The position numbers and the translations under genes were made by a program. Shown in pieces: positions 1 through 10,162 of a DNA stretch of 64,000 nt. The DNA comes from Rhodobacteraceae bacterium F11138 (GTDB lineage Bacteria; Pseudomonadota; Alphaproteobacteria; Rhodobacterales; Rhodobacteraceae). How positions within the stretch are numbered: position 1 is the stretch's first letter; each line of letters opens with the position of its first letter. The notes beneath the pieces were generated by a model, which was not told the origin of the DNA, did no database searches, and saw nothing but the letters and a program-made list of their open reading frames with translations. The stretch spans positions 1-64,000 of the forward strand of contig JAEKDP010000004.1 in the NCBI GenBank assembly GCA_016521575.1, in the 5' to 3' direction.

Positions 1-198
1 TGGGCGAAGGGCAGATAACCCAGTTCATCGAGGATCAGGAAGTCGAGGCGGGAGATGAGATCGGCGGTTCGGCCCTGGCGTTCTGCGCGGGCTTCGACCG
101 CCTCAAGGCCATCGGTCAGCACAGCGCTCAGAATGTCGACCATCTGTCGGTCGCCGCCCGGCTGGCGTTCCAGTTTGCGCCACACGCGGCGGATCAGC
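1..198 (-). pseudogene. IS21-family istA/istB fusion remnant
   Basis: Read on the minus strand, this translates as an IstA-type C-terminus (VWRKLERQPGGDRQMVDIL) that runs in frame into an IstB-type ATPase segment (QGRTADLISRLDFLILDELG). The second part includes the Walker B-like ILDELGYLPFA. In an intact IS21 element these are two separate genes, so most of istB's N-terminus and the end of istA have been deleted and fused. The fragment continues past the left window edge and is interrupted on the right by an IS5 remnant. It is non-functional debris. Recognition is from memory of IstA/IstB sequences. Confidence 0.6.
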
Positions 199-533
199 GA
201 TTACATCGGGGCACGGGCCTTGCTGAGCAGCCTGCCAAAAGTCGACTGGCTGCTCGGGGATCGAGGTTATGACGCAGACTGGTTCCGGGAAGCCTTGCAA
301 GACAAAGGAATACGCGCCTGCATCCCAGGCCGAAAGCAGCGGAAGAAAACCATTAAATACGACAAACGCCGATACAAACGGCGCAACCGGATCGAGATCA
401 TGTTTGGCAGGCTCAAAGATTGGAGGCGTGTGGCGACGCGCTATGACAGGTGCCCGAGGGTCTTCCTGTCAGCCATCGCTCTCGCGGCCATCGTCATCTA
501 TTGGCTCTGAAATTCAATGAGTCCAGACCCTAA
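199..533 (+). pseudogene. IS5-family (IS427-like) transposase C-terminal remnant
   Basis: The reading frame from about 199 to the stop at 510 carries the typical C-terminus of an IS5/IS427-type DDE transposase: LLGDRGYDADWFREAL, RRYKRRNRIEIMFGRLKDW with the catalytic Glu, and the ending [12 protein letters not shown]. The stretch after the stop (AATGAGTCCAGACCC) looks like the element's terminal inverted repeat. The N-terminal half with the first catalytic Asp is missing; upstream bases belong to the IS21 scar. A second copy of the same 3' end lies in the opposite orientation at 17436-17508. Confidence 0.75.
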
Positions 534-602
534 GTCCCCAATCGCTTGGAAATGAAATAGTTTGGATCGCGTTTTTCGTCGCTATGCAATTGGCGCACCA
601 CG

Positions 603-676
603 CGGCCCCTGAAGGACTCGAACCCTCGGCCGTCCGCTTAGAAGGCGGATGCTCTATCCAGCTGAGCTAAGGGGCC
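603..676 (-). tRNA. tRNA-Arg (anticodon TCT)
   Basis: The minus strand folds as a complete cloverleaf. The acceptor stem is GGCCCCT/AGGGGCC with discriminator G, the D arm is GCTC...GAGC, the anticodon stem-loop is TCCGC-CTTCTAA-GCGGA with anticodon TCT, and the T arm is GAGGG-TTCGAGT-CCTTC. CCA is not encoded. The gene should decode AGA. It stands among IS debris, so it may have served as an integration site for material now lost. Confidence 0.93.
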
Positions 677-738
677 TGCGGTGCGCCTCGCACGTTTAAA
701 CGATTGGCGAAGATAGCACAATCGGGCATAATTGAGTT

Positions 739-899
739 ATGGCAAGGAAAAGAAGGCCGACAATCGAACAGCGCGACTGGTGGCTCGCTGCACTTGCAGA
801 GCTTACTCAGCTCGCGGTCGAGGGCTACAAACTCACGGACGCAGCCAAGATAGTAGGCCCGAAACACTCGGTTAGCGCCGACGTAATCCGTAACGCTAG
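739..899 (+). pseudogene. Short unidentified ORF cut by an IS3 remnant
   Basis: An ATG-started frame encodes a basic, helix-rich N-terminus (MARKRRPTIEQRDWWLAAL) of about 53 residues before it runs into the terminal repeat of the IS3 remnant at 900. Joining the sequence across the element does not restore a longer frame, because a stop follows within a few codons. I do not recognise the family. It may be the broken start of a small DNA-binding protein, or no gene at all. Confidence 0.25.
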
Positions 900-1349
900 T
901 GAACCGCCCCGGGTTTGCCGGAGGCTGATTTCGGCTAGTTGCGCGGCCATGTCTGATCTTTCCAGATCTGCGTAGAAGTGTGCCTCGGCCTCTGCTGGCG
1001 GGATGTTTCCGATGGGTTGCAGGAGGCGGCGGTTGTTGAACCAGTCGACCCATTCGAGGGTGGCGTATCCCACGGCGTCGAAACTCCGCCATGGATCACG
1101 ACGGTGAATAGCCCCGGCCTTGAAAAGACCGTTGATCGTCTCGGCCAATGTATTGTCGTAACTGTCGCCGACGCTGCCAACGGAGGGCTCAATGCCCGCC
1201 TCAATGAGGCGTTCGGTATAGCGAATGGACAGATATTGCGATCCACGGTCCGAATGATGAACCAGACCTGATCCCGGCCATCGCTGATGAACGGCTTTTT
1301 CAAGGGCAGCGAGAACAAATCCGGCATGGGCTGTGCGACTGACCCGCAA
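825..1349 (-). pseudogene. IS3-family transposase OrfB, C-terminal part
   Basis: This is the C-terminal half of an rve-type integrase core: LVHHSDRGSQYLS with the second catalytic Asp, then SYDNTLAETINGLFKAG with the catalytic Glu, and WVDWFNNRRLLQPIGNIPP. The first Asp block is missing, so it cannot be active. The frame reads beyond the left terminal repeat at 900 into flanking DNA, so the normal stop is lost. It belongs to the deleted element at 900-1556. Confidence 0.75.
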
Positions 1350-1556
1350 GCGCGGCCATCTGTTCGAGGGTGGGATGTGTCAGCATGTGATGATCCTACT
1401 GTGCTGAAGGTTACTGGTAGTATTCCGCGCGATGCTTTCGAAACAACCGAACGCCGCGTTCGCGAAGTTCGGCCGGTTAAGCAGGGGTGAATCTCTGCTT
1501 AGTCATAACGCTCATCCTTTGAGCGTTCTACTCTCCGGTATACCCGGGGCGGTTCA
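900..1556 (-). mobile_element. Internally deleted IS3-family element with terminal repeats
   Basis: Both ends carry matching inverted repeats. The left end begins TGAACCGCCCCGGGT at 900 and the right end closes ACCCGGGGCGGTTCA at 1556. The element is about 657 bp, roughly half the usual IS3 length. At the right end the minus strand begins a damaged orfA (MTKQRFTP followed by a stop), then a short segment resembling the IstB N-terminus of IS21 (MLTHPTLEQMAAL), then the IS3 orfB C-terminal half. No matching target-site duplication is visible at the flanks (CTAG and GATC). It is inactive. Confidence 0.7.
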
Positions 1557-1718
1557 GATCTACTGGTGAGGATGTGGCATTTGGTATCTAAGGAACGGGT
1601 TCATATGGCGCGGGTCTGTTGCGTGTGGACATATCGAGGACGCCGAATGCCATGAGATGCAAGCAACCGCTTGCGCCGGTTCCGGGCTTACCCTAAAACG
1701 CCTCCACCACGCGACACC

Positions 1719-1808
1719 GGGGAGGTGGCAGAGTGGTCGAATGCGGCGGTCTTGAAAACCGTTGGGCGTGAGAGCGTTCCCAGGGTTCGAATCCCTGTCT
1801 CCCCGCCA
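1719..1808 (+). tRNA. tRNA-Ser (anticodon TGA)
   Basis: This is a class II tRNA. Its acceptor stem GGGGAGG pairs with TCTCCCC, followed by discriminator G and an encoded CCA. The anticodon loop is CTTGAAA with anticodon TGA. A long variable arm (TTGGGCGTGAGAGCGTTCCC) identifies serine, and the T arm is CAGGG-TTCGAAT-CCCTG. It should decode UCA. Confidence 0.95.
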
Positions 1809-2164
1809 CTTACCCTCGCGAAAGCGGTCTCCCGATCCGGCTGCGGCCGGATTTTTCCGTTGTTTTCGAGGGTTATGCGAGCCAAGCTGAACACCAGCCT
1901 CCATGCAAGGAAGCCATAAAGTGTTCTCTCGGGGCCCAAATTCTCCGGACCTAATGACTGCGCGGTTTTGGTGTTGAGATTTTAAGTGACTGTAAATAAG
2001 AGGAAAATTGTCGTTGCGGTGTTACTCCGTTTGAGTTGGTCACGCGGGTTTCAAACGGAACTGTTTTCGAAACATTGGGTCTTATTGCGCACACGCAAGG
2101 TTCTCTAGTCATCGCAATCTTTTGGATAAGGCCCCTCAGCCTTCTCCTTACGGTGCACCCGAAA
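1809..2164. other. Intergenic stretch with no supported gene
   Basis: No reading frame here has plausible composition or a recognisable product. Just after the tRNA, CCGATCCGGCTGCGGCCGG followed by a T-rich stretch (about 1835-1860) could form a weak hairpin that terminates tRNA-Ser transcription. The rest is moderately AT-rich relative to its surroundings and shows nothing I can name. Confidence 0.4.
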
Positions 2165-2790
2165 CTATGCTCCGTCACTGGATAGCAAGGCCTCAAACTC
2201 CTCTCCAACTTGAAGGTTGCTCGGTTTCCATTCACTTTCTGAGGGCCGAATTTCTGCAGCTTCGGTCCAACGAAATCCCTCTTTCTCGACTGGCGCCATC
2301 TCGACGAGTGAGTGACTAGCCAGTTCGCGTATCCTCTCCACGTCTCCTGCGGTTGCTCGCCCACTTGCTATCACCCGTGATGAAAAGGTCACTTGGACTA
2401 GCTTCCATCGTTTGCCCATCCTTTTCGCGACGTCGAATTCGTTGCGGGAGATGAACGCGCGGCCAGCCGTGGCGTCTACAGCGGCTTTGATCTCCAGTCC
2501 TACAGTTCGGAAACCATCGTTGAGCTCTATGTCATAGCCAAAGCGATCGGATATGAGCGAAACATGTCGCGGATTGTGGCCATCGCGGCGCAAGGCAGAC
2601 ATTATCGCAAGTTCTCCGGCATCGCCTAGTAGCTTACGTAAATGTTCATCTACTGCGCCATACACCTGTTGATGAGCCGTGACCAAAATCTCTTCTAAAT
2701 CATCTCCTAGCCATGCGATCGCGTCAAAGTCACGTTGTGGGATCAATTCAGGTGCCAAACGACCGTTGCTTACAACTGCTCTGAGCCAAC
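2165..2790 (-). pseudogene. DUF3883-type protein, N-terminally truncated
   Basis: The last ~200 codons read as a globular protein with a nuclease-like core: SDRFGYDIELNDGFRTVGLE, then IKAA, then FISRNEFDVAKRMGKRWKLV. This resembles the DUF3883 ('protein NO VEIN' C-terminal) domain, which often occurs at the ends of large helicase or ATPase proteins in defence loci. The frame upstream of about 2790 is an out-of-frame reading of phage DNA, so the real N-terminus is gone. Function cannot be inferred beyond the domain, and the fragment is probably not expressed. Confidence 0.5.
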
Positions 2791-3342
2791 TCGGCGGTCG
2801 GTTTCGCAGGAGTAGGGTCGCGCGTCCCAGGTCCAGGCGGCGCATTCGGGCACATGCACCATCCGGCCGCCGTAGACGGACGAGATGGGATTGTTCGCGG
2901 CCTCGCCCCACCAGAGGTACGTCGCCTCAAGATAGGCGCGCTGGATGGCGTCGTCCCGCCAGCCCCGAGAGAAATGCGGCGTGAAGCTCTCGGACGACTT
3001 GGGGTCGAAGAAGACGTTCGGCTGGTTGGTGCCCCGGTCGATGGCGGGACAGCCGAGTTCGGTGAACCAGATCGGCTTCGACTCCGGCGCCCACGCTGTC
3101 GGCGTGCCGCTCTCCACCCCGCCCGGGCGGTCGTAATGCGCGTTCGACCACCAGGCGCGCAGATCCTTGTAGCGGAAGACCCACGGCTTGCTCGCGGCAC
3201 CGTCGGTGATCGGGGTTCGCACCTGCGCGGTGCGATCCGCCGCGTTGGCATAGAACCAATCGAAGCCCTCGCCGCCCGCGATGTTGCCCTGCAGGTAGGC
3301 CCGGCGCAGCGCCGAGAGCTCGGTTTCCGTCCAGTCGGTCAT
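2770..3342 (-). pseudogene. Chimeric phage ORF: gpW-like start fused to GTA TIM-barrel protein end
   Basis: The first ~18 residues (MTDWTETELSALRRAYLQG) match the beginning of small phage head-tail joining (gpW-like) proteins. From about residue 20 the sequence is the middle of the large GTA/phage tail host-specificity protein with a TIM-barrel glycosidase-like domain: GEGFDWFYANAADR, IWFTELGCPAIDRGTNQPN, YLWWGEAANNP and YGGRMVHVPECAAWTWDARP. It then stops after a short novel tail. A deletion has joined two tail-module genes and removed both bodies. Confidence 0.6.
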
Positions 3343-3344
3343 CT

Positions 3345-3779
3345 TCAGAACCATCCTCCACGCCGCCCGAGCCAGTCGGAGCGGCGCTTGCCCTGCGGGG
3401 CCTGTCCCTGCCGGTTGATCTGTCCGGCGGGATCGGTGTCGGTGGGGGCGGCCCCGAGCTGATCCTCGAGGTCGCGCCATTTCTCGTCGGGCCAGCGGTC
3501 CGCGCCCGCGATCCAGGCGGCGGCGCGGGCATAGACCCGGCAATCCAGCGCCTCGTTGCGCTCGCGCAGCTTCTGCCATTCCAGTCGGGCAAAGCCGCGC
3601 TTCGTGCGCACCGTCACCAGCTGCTCGGCCACGAACTGCTTGAGCCATTCGTTCTCGACCCAGTGCGGCAGGTGCACCGAGCCGGGCGGGAACGTCGCCC
3701 CGTCGGCCATCTCCTCCTCGGTCGGGCGCGCCAGCCGCAGGAAGCGGTAGGTCTCGGCCTTGAAGGTCGACACCGCCAC
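3345..3779 (-). pseudogene. Phage terminase large subunit (GpA-like), C-terminal fragment
   Basis: The protein AVSTFKAETYRFLRL ... PPGSVHLPHW ... RTKRGFARLEWQKLRERNEA ... LDCRVYARAAA is the C-terminal portion of a lambda GpA-type terminase large subunit, which packages phage DNA. The ATPase and most of the nuclease domain are missing. Upstream sequence (above 3779) switches to a lysis gene on the opposite strand, so this is a deletion junction. It overlaps the start of the chimeric ORF downstream, as terminase and gpW genes commonly do. Confidence 0.65.
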
Positions 3780-3789
3780 GGTCCAGAGC

Positions 3790-4161
3790 CGGGCCCCGCG
3801 ACGCAGGCGTTTCGGCTTTTATCCGCGCTCGGGGTTCATGCATGTCGACCTCGGACCCGCCCGCCAGTGGGGCGAGCGCTTCCCGGTCCGCGCGACAGCT
3901 TTTGCTGCGGAAACCCAGCCAGCGCGCGAGGTGCTTTCGCAAAGCCGGACCATGAAAGGCGGCGGGGCCGCAGGTGTTGCAACATTAGGCGCGGCCGGGG
4001 TCGAGGTTGCGCAGAGCGTCCTCGCCGAGACCCAGTCCGCCATCCTGCCGCTGGTGCCGTACCTCGACACGCTCCGCTGGGTGTTCATCGCCGTGGCGCT
4101 CGGCGGGATCGCGGTCACAATCTACGCACGGCTCGACGATTGGAAGCGGGGGCAGCGATGA
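3790..4161 (+). pseudogene. Phage endolysin (M15 peptidase) C-terminus with membrane tail
   Basis: The frame starts inside a peptidase M15-type domain: FGFYPRSGFMHVDLGPAR, where HVD holds a zinc-binding His and the adjacent acidic residue. A linker follows, then a C-terminal hydrophobic segment (LRWVFIAVALGGIAVTIYA) that is probably a membrane anchor or holin-like domain. In phages such enzymes cut peptidoglycan cross-links during lysis. The N-terminal part with the first His is missing, so activity is unlikely. The stop overlaps the next gene's ATG, the usual arrangement in a lysis cassette. Confidence 0.55.
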
Positions 4162-4415
4162 TTGGCGGGCTCATCGCCACGCTCGCCAGATCGTCATGGG
4201 CGCGCACGGCGCTCTGCTACGGCGTCAGCGCCCTCGCGATCCTTCTGTTCCTGGTGGCCCTGCGGCGTTCCGGCGAGCGCACGGGCCGCCTCGCCGAACG
4301 CCTCGAAACCACGGAGAAGGCCAATGATGTCCAACGCCAGATGCTCGAGGCGACGGCTCGTCGTCCTAGGTCTCGCGACGAGCTTGTTGAGCGGCTGCGC
4401 GACGGACGGTTCTGA
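4158..4415 (+). CDS. Rz-like inner-membrane spanin
   Basis: This 85-aa protein has one N-terminal membrane segment (TALCYGVSALAILLFLVALR), then a charged helical stretch (RSGERTGRLAERLETTEKA) suited to a coiled coil in the periplasm. That is the architecture of phage i-spanins, which help disrupt the outer membrane at the end of lysis. It begins at an ATG overlapping the stop of the endolysin fragment, and a second frame inside it encodes a lipoprotein. Assignment rests on architecture and position, not sequence identity. It belongs to a decayed prophage, so expression is doubtful. Confidence 0.5.
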   Translation: MIGGLIATLARSSWARTALCYGVSALAILLFLVALRRSGERTGRLAERLETTEKANDVQRQMLEATARRPRSRDELVERLRDGRF

Positions 4416-4581
4416 GACGCACAGCGCCAGCGTCTGTCCACCGGTCGTGGACTACAGCCGGGAGCTCCAGACGCGCGCGGCCGAGGATCTCGCGCGGCTG
4501 CCGCACGGGTCGGCCATCGCCGAGATGCTGAGCGACTACGCCGTGATCCGGGATCAGGTCCGTATGTGTTCTCGCCCCTGA
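4324..4581 (+). CDS. Rz1-like outer-membrane spanin lipoprotein, nested in Rz
   Basis: An 85-aa frame starts inside the Rz-like gene in another frame and extends past its end. It has a positively charged start (MSNARCSRRR), a hydrophobic core and a lipobox LLSGC, so it should be a lipoprotein with Cys near residue 25. A short Pro/Val segment and a helical tail (YSRELQTRAAEDLARLP) follow. Overlapping Rz/Rz1 pairs of this kind are well known in phages. The ATG at 4324 is chosen; the ATG at 4327 is equally possible. Confidence 0.5.
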   Translation: MMSNARCSRRRLVVLGLATSLLSGCATDGSETHSASVCPPVVDYSRELQTRAAEDLARLPHGSAIAEMLSDYAVIRDQVRMCSRP

Positions 4582-4607
4582 TCAAGAGCCGAATTGGAGC
4601 CTCAAGG

Positions 4608-5087
4608 TCAGGCAGCAGCGTAGCTGGTAAAGACCTCGTTCGATCCGTCGCGCCGGATCAGAAACACGTCGTAGGCCTCGCGCTGGCTTTCCGGTCCCAT
4701 CCCGGGCGAGCCGTAGGGCATGCCTGGCACTGCGAGGCCGACCGCGCCGGGGCGTTCCAGCAGGAGACGGCGAATGTCGGCAACAGGGACGTGACCCTCG
4801 ATAATGTAACCATCCACACGACCCGTATGGCAGGAGACCATCTCCTGCGGGATGCCGTTGTCCAGCTTGTAGCGCATCAGAAGCGTCCCGGCGCTCGCCT
4901 CGGTCGTGACGGCGAAGCCGTCGTTCTCGAGGATCTCGATCCAGGCCGAGCAGCAGCCGCAGTTGGGGTCCTTCATCACGTGGATCGCCGGACCGGCGCC
5001 TTGCGCCAGAGCCCTCAGGGGCGACGCAGCCGCCAGCGCAGCTGCGCCGATCAGGAGCTTGCGGCGGGAAAACATGTCTTGGGTCAT
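4608..5087 (-). CDS. DUF411 metal-binding protein, exported
   Basis: This 159-aa protein starts with a twin-arginine-like signal (SRRKLLIGAAALAAA). The mature part has the DUF411 signature DPNCGCCSAW near residue 42, plus MVSCHTGRVDGYIIEGHVP near residue 83 and a GMPYGSPGM Met/Gly loop. DUF411 (CopG-like) proteins sit in copper and silver resistance clusters and bind metal through these Cys, His and Met residues in the periplasm. It is the last gene of the minus-strand copper run, 39 bp after the Cu-ATPase. A copper-scavenging role is inferred. Confidence 0.85.
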   Translation of the reverse strand: MTQDMFSRRKLLIGAAALAAASPLRALAQGAGPAIHVMKDPNCGCCSAWIEILENDGFAVTTEASAGTLLMRYKLDNGIPQEMVSCHTGRVDGYIIEGHVPVADIRRLLLERPGAVGLAVPGMPYGSPGMGPESQREAYDVFLIRRDGSNEVFTSYAAA

Positions 5088-5126
5088 CTGATGTTCCTTT
5101 CGAGGTTGGATGTGTGGGCTGGCAGA

Positions 5127-7460
<2,334 letters not shown>

Positions 7461-7527
7461 AGTCTGCCAGCCTTTCGATCTCTTGTTTCAGCTTGCCGCT
7501 TCCAGCCGTTGGAAGCTCAAGCTCTTT

Positions 7528-8838
7528 TCAATGGTGGTCGTGAGCGCCTTCCAGGGCGGGATTCCGTGCGAGGAAGATTCCGACGAACAGGAACACCAGC
7601 GCCATGCCGATCGCACCCAGGACGACGATCAAGGGGTCGGACTGCCATTTCATCGCGGCGAAGGCGGCCAGCACCACGGCATCAAGTGCGATTGCCGTCA
7701 GCAACACCCAGCCCCGAGCGCCGATTTCTTCGCGCAGATGCCGGAACACGCCGAAGTGGATGATCATGTCCATCACCAGATAGAAGAAGGCCCCGAGCGA
7801 GGCGATGCGGCTGAGGTCGAAGAAGACCGTCAGGAAGCCTGCGATCACGACGGTGTAGACGAGTGTGTGGTCCTTGATCGTGCCTGGCATCCCGAAATGG
7901 CTGTGCGGGATCATCTTCATGTCCGTCAGCATCGCCAGCATCCGCGAGACGGCAAACACGCTGGCGATCAGGCCCGAGGCAGTTGCCACCAGCGCCAGCG
8001 CCACCGTCAGGTAGAAGCCGGTTTGCCCGAGGGCTGGTTGGGCCGCTTCAGCCAGCGCGTAGTCCTTCGCCGCCACGATGCGATCGAGCGGCAGGCTGGA
8101 GCCGACCGCGAATGCGACCAGCAGGTAGACGACGACGCAGATGGCGATGGACAGGACTATGGCCCGGCCCACGTTCCGATGCGGATTGGTCACCTCGGCG
8201 CCGCTGTTGGTGATGGTCGTGAACCCCTTGAAGGCGAGAATGGACAGCGCGACCGACGCCACGAACCCACCCGCACGAAAATCTCCGCCCGACGCTTCGA
8301 ACGAGATGCCGCTGGCCCACAGACCGGCCGCCCCGAACAGCGCAATGCCGCCCACCTTGAGAATGGCCATGATAATGGACAGCAGCCCGACCGACCGGTT
8401 GCCAGAGACGCTCACGAGATAGGCGAAGACGATCAGCCCCACGCCGAGGACCGGCACGAGAATGCTGTCCGGATCGCCGCCGAAGGCTCGCAGGGTGTAG
8501 GTTCCGAAGGTGCGAGCGACGAGGCTTTCGTTGATGACCATCGACAGCGCCATCAGGAGAGCTGCGCCCGCCGCGACCGTCGTCGGTCCGTAGGCTTTCT
8601 TCAGGATCATCCCGATGCCGCCCGCAGACGGGTATGCGTTCGACATCTTGATATAGGTGTAGGCGCTGAAGGCGGTCACGATGGCGCCGACGACGAACGA
8701 GAGCGGGAAGAGAGGCCCGGCGAGTTCGGCGATCTGGCCGGTCAGCGCGAAGATGCCCGCGCCGATCATCACGCCGGTGCCCATGGCTACCGCACCAGGA
8801 AGGGTGATGCTGTTCTTCTGGTACTCGCTTCCGGTCAT
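7528..8838 (-). CDS. APC-superfamily permease
   Basis: This 436-aa integral membrane protein has about 12 hydrophobic helices. It begins with the APC signature in helix 1 (GVMIGAGIFALTGQIAELAG), where unwound glycines bind substrate. A later FKGFTTITNSGAEVTNP matches the conserved helix-6/loop region of amino-acid permeases. The C-terminus ends in the possible metal-binding tail GAHDHH. It overlaps the upstream gene by 4 bp (ATGA), so it is co-transcribed within the copper run. Substrate is unknown; permeases of this type occur in metal-resistance islands without a defined role. Confidence 0.8.
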   Translation of the reverse strand: MTGSEYQKNSITLPGAVAMGTGVMIGAGIFALTGQIAELAGPLFPLSFVVGAIVTAFSAYTYIKMSNAYPSAGGIGMILKKAYGPTTVAAGAALLMALSMVINESLVARTFGTYTLRAFGGDPDSILVPVLGVGLIVFAYLVSVSGNRSVGLLSIIMAILKVGGIALFGAAGLWASGISFEASGGDFRAGGFVASVALSILAFKGFTTITNSGAEVTNPHRNVGRAIVLSIAICVVVYLLVAFAVGSSLPLDRIVAAKDYALAEAAQPALGQTGFYLTVALALVATASGLIASVFAVSRMLAMLTDMKMIPHSHFGMPGTIKDHTLVYTVVIAGFLTVFFDLSRIASLGAFFYLVMDMIIHFGVFRHLREEIGARGWVLLTAIALDAVVLAAFAAMKWQSDPLIVVLGAIGMALVFLFVGIFLARNPALEGAHDHH

Positions 8839-9509
8839 GGATTTCCCTTTTCAGGCTTTTGCCGCATGGCTACCCAAAGCAGTGGCAGGCCCGTCAAGAG
8901 GCCGAGGCCAAGTACTGCCCATATCGCCCGGCCCAGATCTCCGCTCACCGCCTCGCCGCCGAAATGGGCCAGCAGGAAGCTTGCCGGAATGATCCCCGCC
9001 AGTGTTGCCAAGGCGAAACGCCAGGCGTGCAATCGGCTCAGTCCGGCCGCGTAGCTGATCATGTCGAAGGACACGAAGGGCATCAGGCGGCTGGCAAGAA
9101 CCGTCGCCGTCAACGCGTTCTGCGAGCCGAGCAGCCCGGCATCGACGCGGTCCCCGAACACCCGCCGCAGGACGTCATGCCCCAGAACCCGTGCGAGACC
9201 GAAGGCGATCAGCGCCCCGAGCTCGGCGCCGATGACGACCTGCACGGTCCCCCAGAGATGTCCGTAGGCCGCTCCGGCCGCCAGTGCGATGGGTGCACTC
9301 GGGATTGGGCTGGCCACGACCGCGATGGTCATAAGCGTGACGATCAGGACCGGCCCCCAGAGACCCGCACGCGCCACCAGCGTTTCCAGACGCTCGGGCT
9401 CCAGGAGGCTGCGCGCCTCGGCGAACACCGAAGGCGCGAACTGCCAGACAGCGAGCAGTCCGATGCCGAGGATCGCAAGGCCCGCGAGAATGGTGACGCG
9501 CAGGCTCAT
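8835..9509 (-). CDS. TVP38/TMEM64-family membrane protein
   Basis: This 224-aa protein has 5-6 membrane segments and the VTT (SNARE-associated) domain pattern: SPIPSAPIALAAGAAYGHLW and LGALIAFGLARVLG. The conserved FVSFDMISYAAGLSR block follows, in the position where these proteins carry the F-x-x-x-(N/D)-x-x-x-G-x-(T/S) reentrant loop. The family includes DedA relatives linked to membrane lipid or ion homeostasis, and members are common beside heavy-metal genes. It ends overlapping the permease start and begins 1 bp after the DUF302 stop. Its exact function here is unknown. Confidence 0.82.
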   Translation of the reverse strand: MSLRVTILAGLAILGIGLLAVWQFAPSVFAEARSLLEPERLETLVARAGLWGPVLIVTLMTIAVVASPIPSAPIALAAGAAYGHLWGTVQVVIGAELGALIAFGLARVLGHDVLRRVFGDRVDAGLLGSQNALTATVLASRLMPFVSFDMISYAAGLSRLHAWRFALATLAGIIPASFLLAHFGGEAVSGDLGRAIWAVLGLGLLTGLPLLWVAMRQKPEKGNP

Positions 9510-9510
9510 C

Positions 9511-9903
9511 TCAGACCGCCGCGACGGCCTTCGCCAAGAGGTCGCGCACCTCGCCCGCCACGGCCGTCAGTTCGGCGTTCTCAATCGCCTGCATCGACGC
9601 CACAGGATCGATGGCGCTGACTTCCACGCCACCGTCGACCTCGCGCAGGATGACGTTGCATGGCAGCATCGCACCGACGCGCGGTTCGATCCCGATGGCC
9701 TGATGCGCCATCTTGGGGTTGCAGGCGCCGAGGATGCGGTAGGCGGGCATCTCGACATCTAGCTTCTTCTTCATCGTCGCCTTGACGTCGATCTCGGTCA
9801 GGATGCCGAAGCCGTGGTCGGTGAGGGCCTTCCGCGCGCGAGCGTCGACGTCGTCGATACCGGCGTCGGGGAACATTCGATTGATCGTGTAGGTCATTGC
9901 CAA
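9511..9903 (-). CDS. DUF302 domain protein
   Basis: The 130-aa protein matches the DUF302 fold: an N-terminal beta-alpha unit (ARKALTDHGFGILTEIDVKA) followed by the typical segment YRILGACNPKMAHQAIG and IGAMLPCN-like VGAMLPCNVILRE. DUF302 proteins are small cytosolic alpha/beta proteins frequently found in copper, mercury and other metal clusters; their biochemical role is not established. The two Cys (in GACNP and LPCN) are conserved in the family and could bind metal. A ribosome-binding site (AAGGAG) precedes the ATG. Confidence 0.85.
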   Translation of the reverse strand: MAMTYTINRMFPDAGIDDVDARARKALTDHGFGILTEIDVKATMKKKLDVEMPAYRILGACNPKMAHQAIGIEPRVGAMLPCNVILREVDGGVEVSAIDPVASMQAIENAELTAVAGEVRDLLAKAVAAV

Positions 9904-9913
9904 CTCCTTTTTT

Positions 9914-10042
9914 CTATTTCCGAAGATACTTGATCAGCGCTGCTATGGCCAAAACCAGCAGCACGAGGATCAGCAGGCCGAAGAGCCAGCCAAACCCCAT
10001 TCCGAAACCCATTCCGGGGCCCATGTCGTTCCAGTTCATCAT
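9914..10042 (-). CDS. 42-aa Met/Gly-rich single-pass membrane peptide
   Basis: A short frame encodes MMNWNDMGPGMGFGMG, then one hydrophobic helix (WLFGLLILVLLVLAIAAL) and a basic end (IKYLRK). A strong ribosome-binding site (AGGAGG) sits 7-8 bp before the first ATG, and the gene lies 10 bp upstream of DUF302 in the same operon. The repeated Met-Gly pattern outside the helix resembles Met-based Cu(I) sites and similar small proteins seen beside copper oxidases. Function is inferred from composition and context only. Confidence 0.7.
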   Translation of the reverse strand: MMNWNDMGPGMGFGMGFGWLFGLLILVLLVLAIAALIKYLRK

Positions 10043-10162
10043 CTCATCCTCCTGATTTTTACCCGCAGGGTGCGTCTTTTGGCCGGCCCTCACGACAACA
10101 TGGGGCAGGACAGACCAGGATCGGTGCCGGGCGGGGCGCCATGTCCGGACGACCCGCCGGGA

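Noticed and set aside
900-1556. Target-site duplication of the IS3 remnant
   Set aside because: The flanks CTAG and GATC do not match, so no duplication is claimed.
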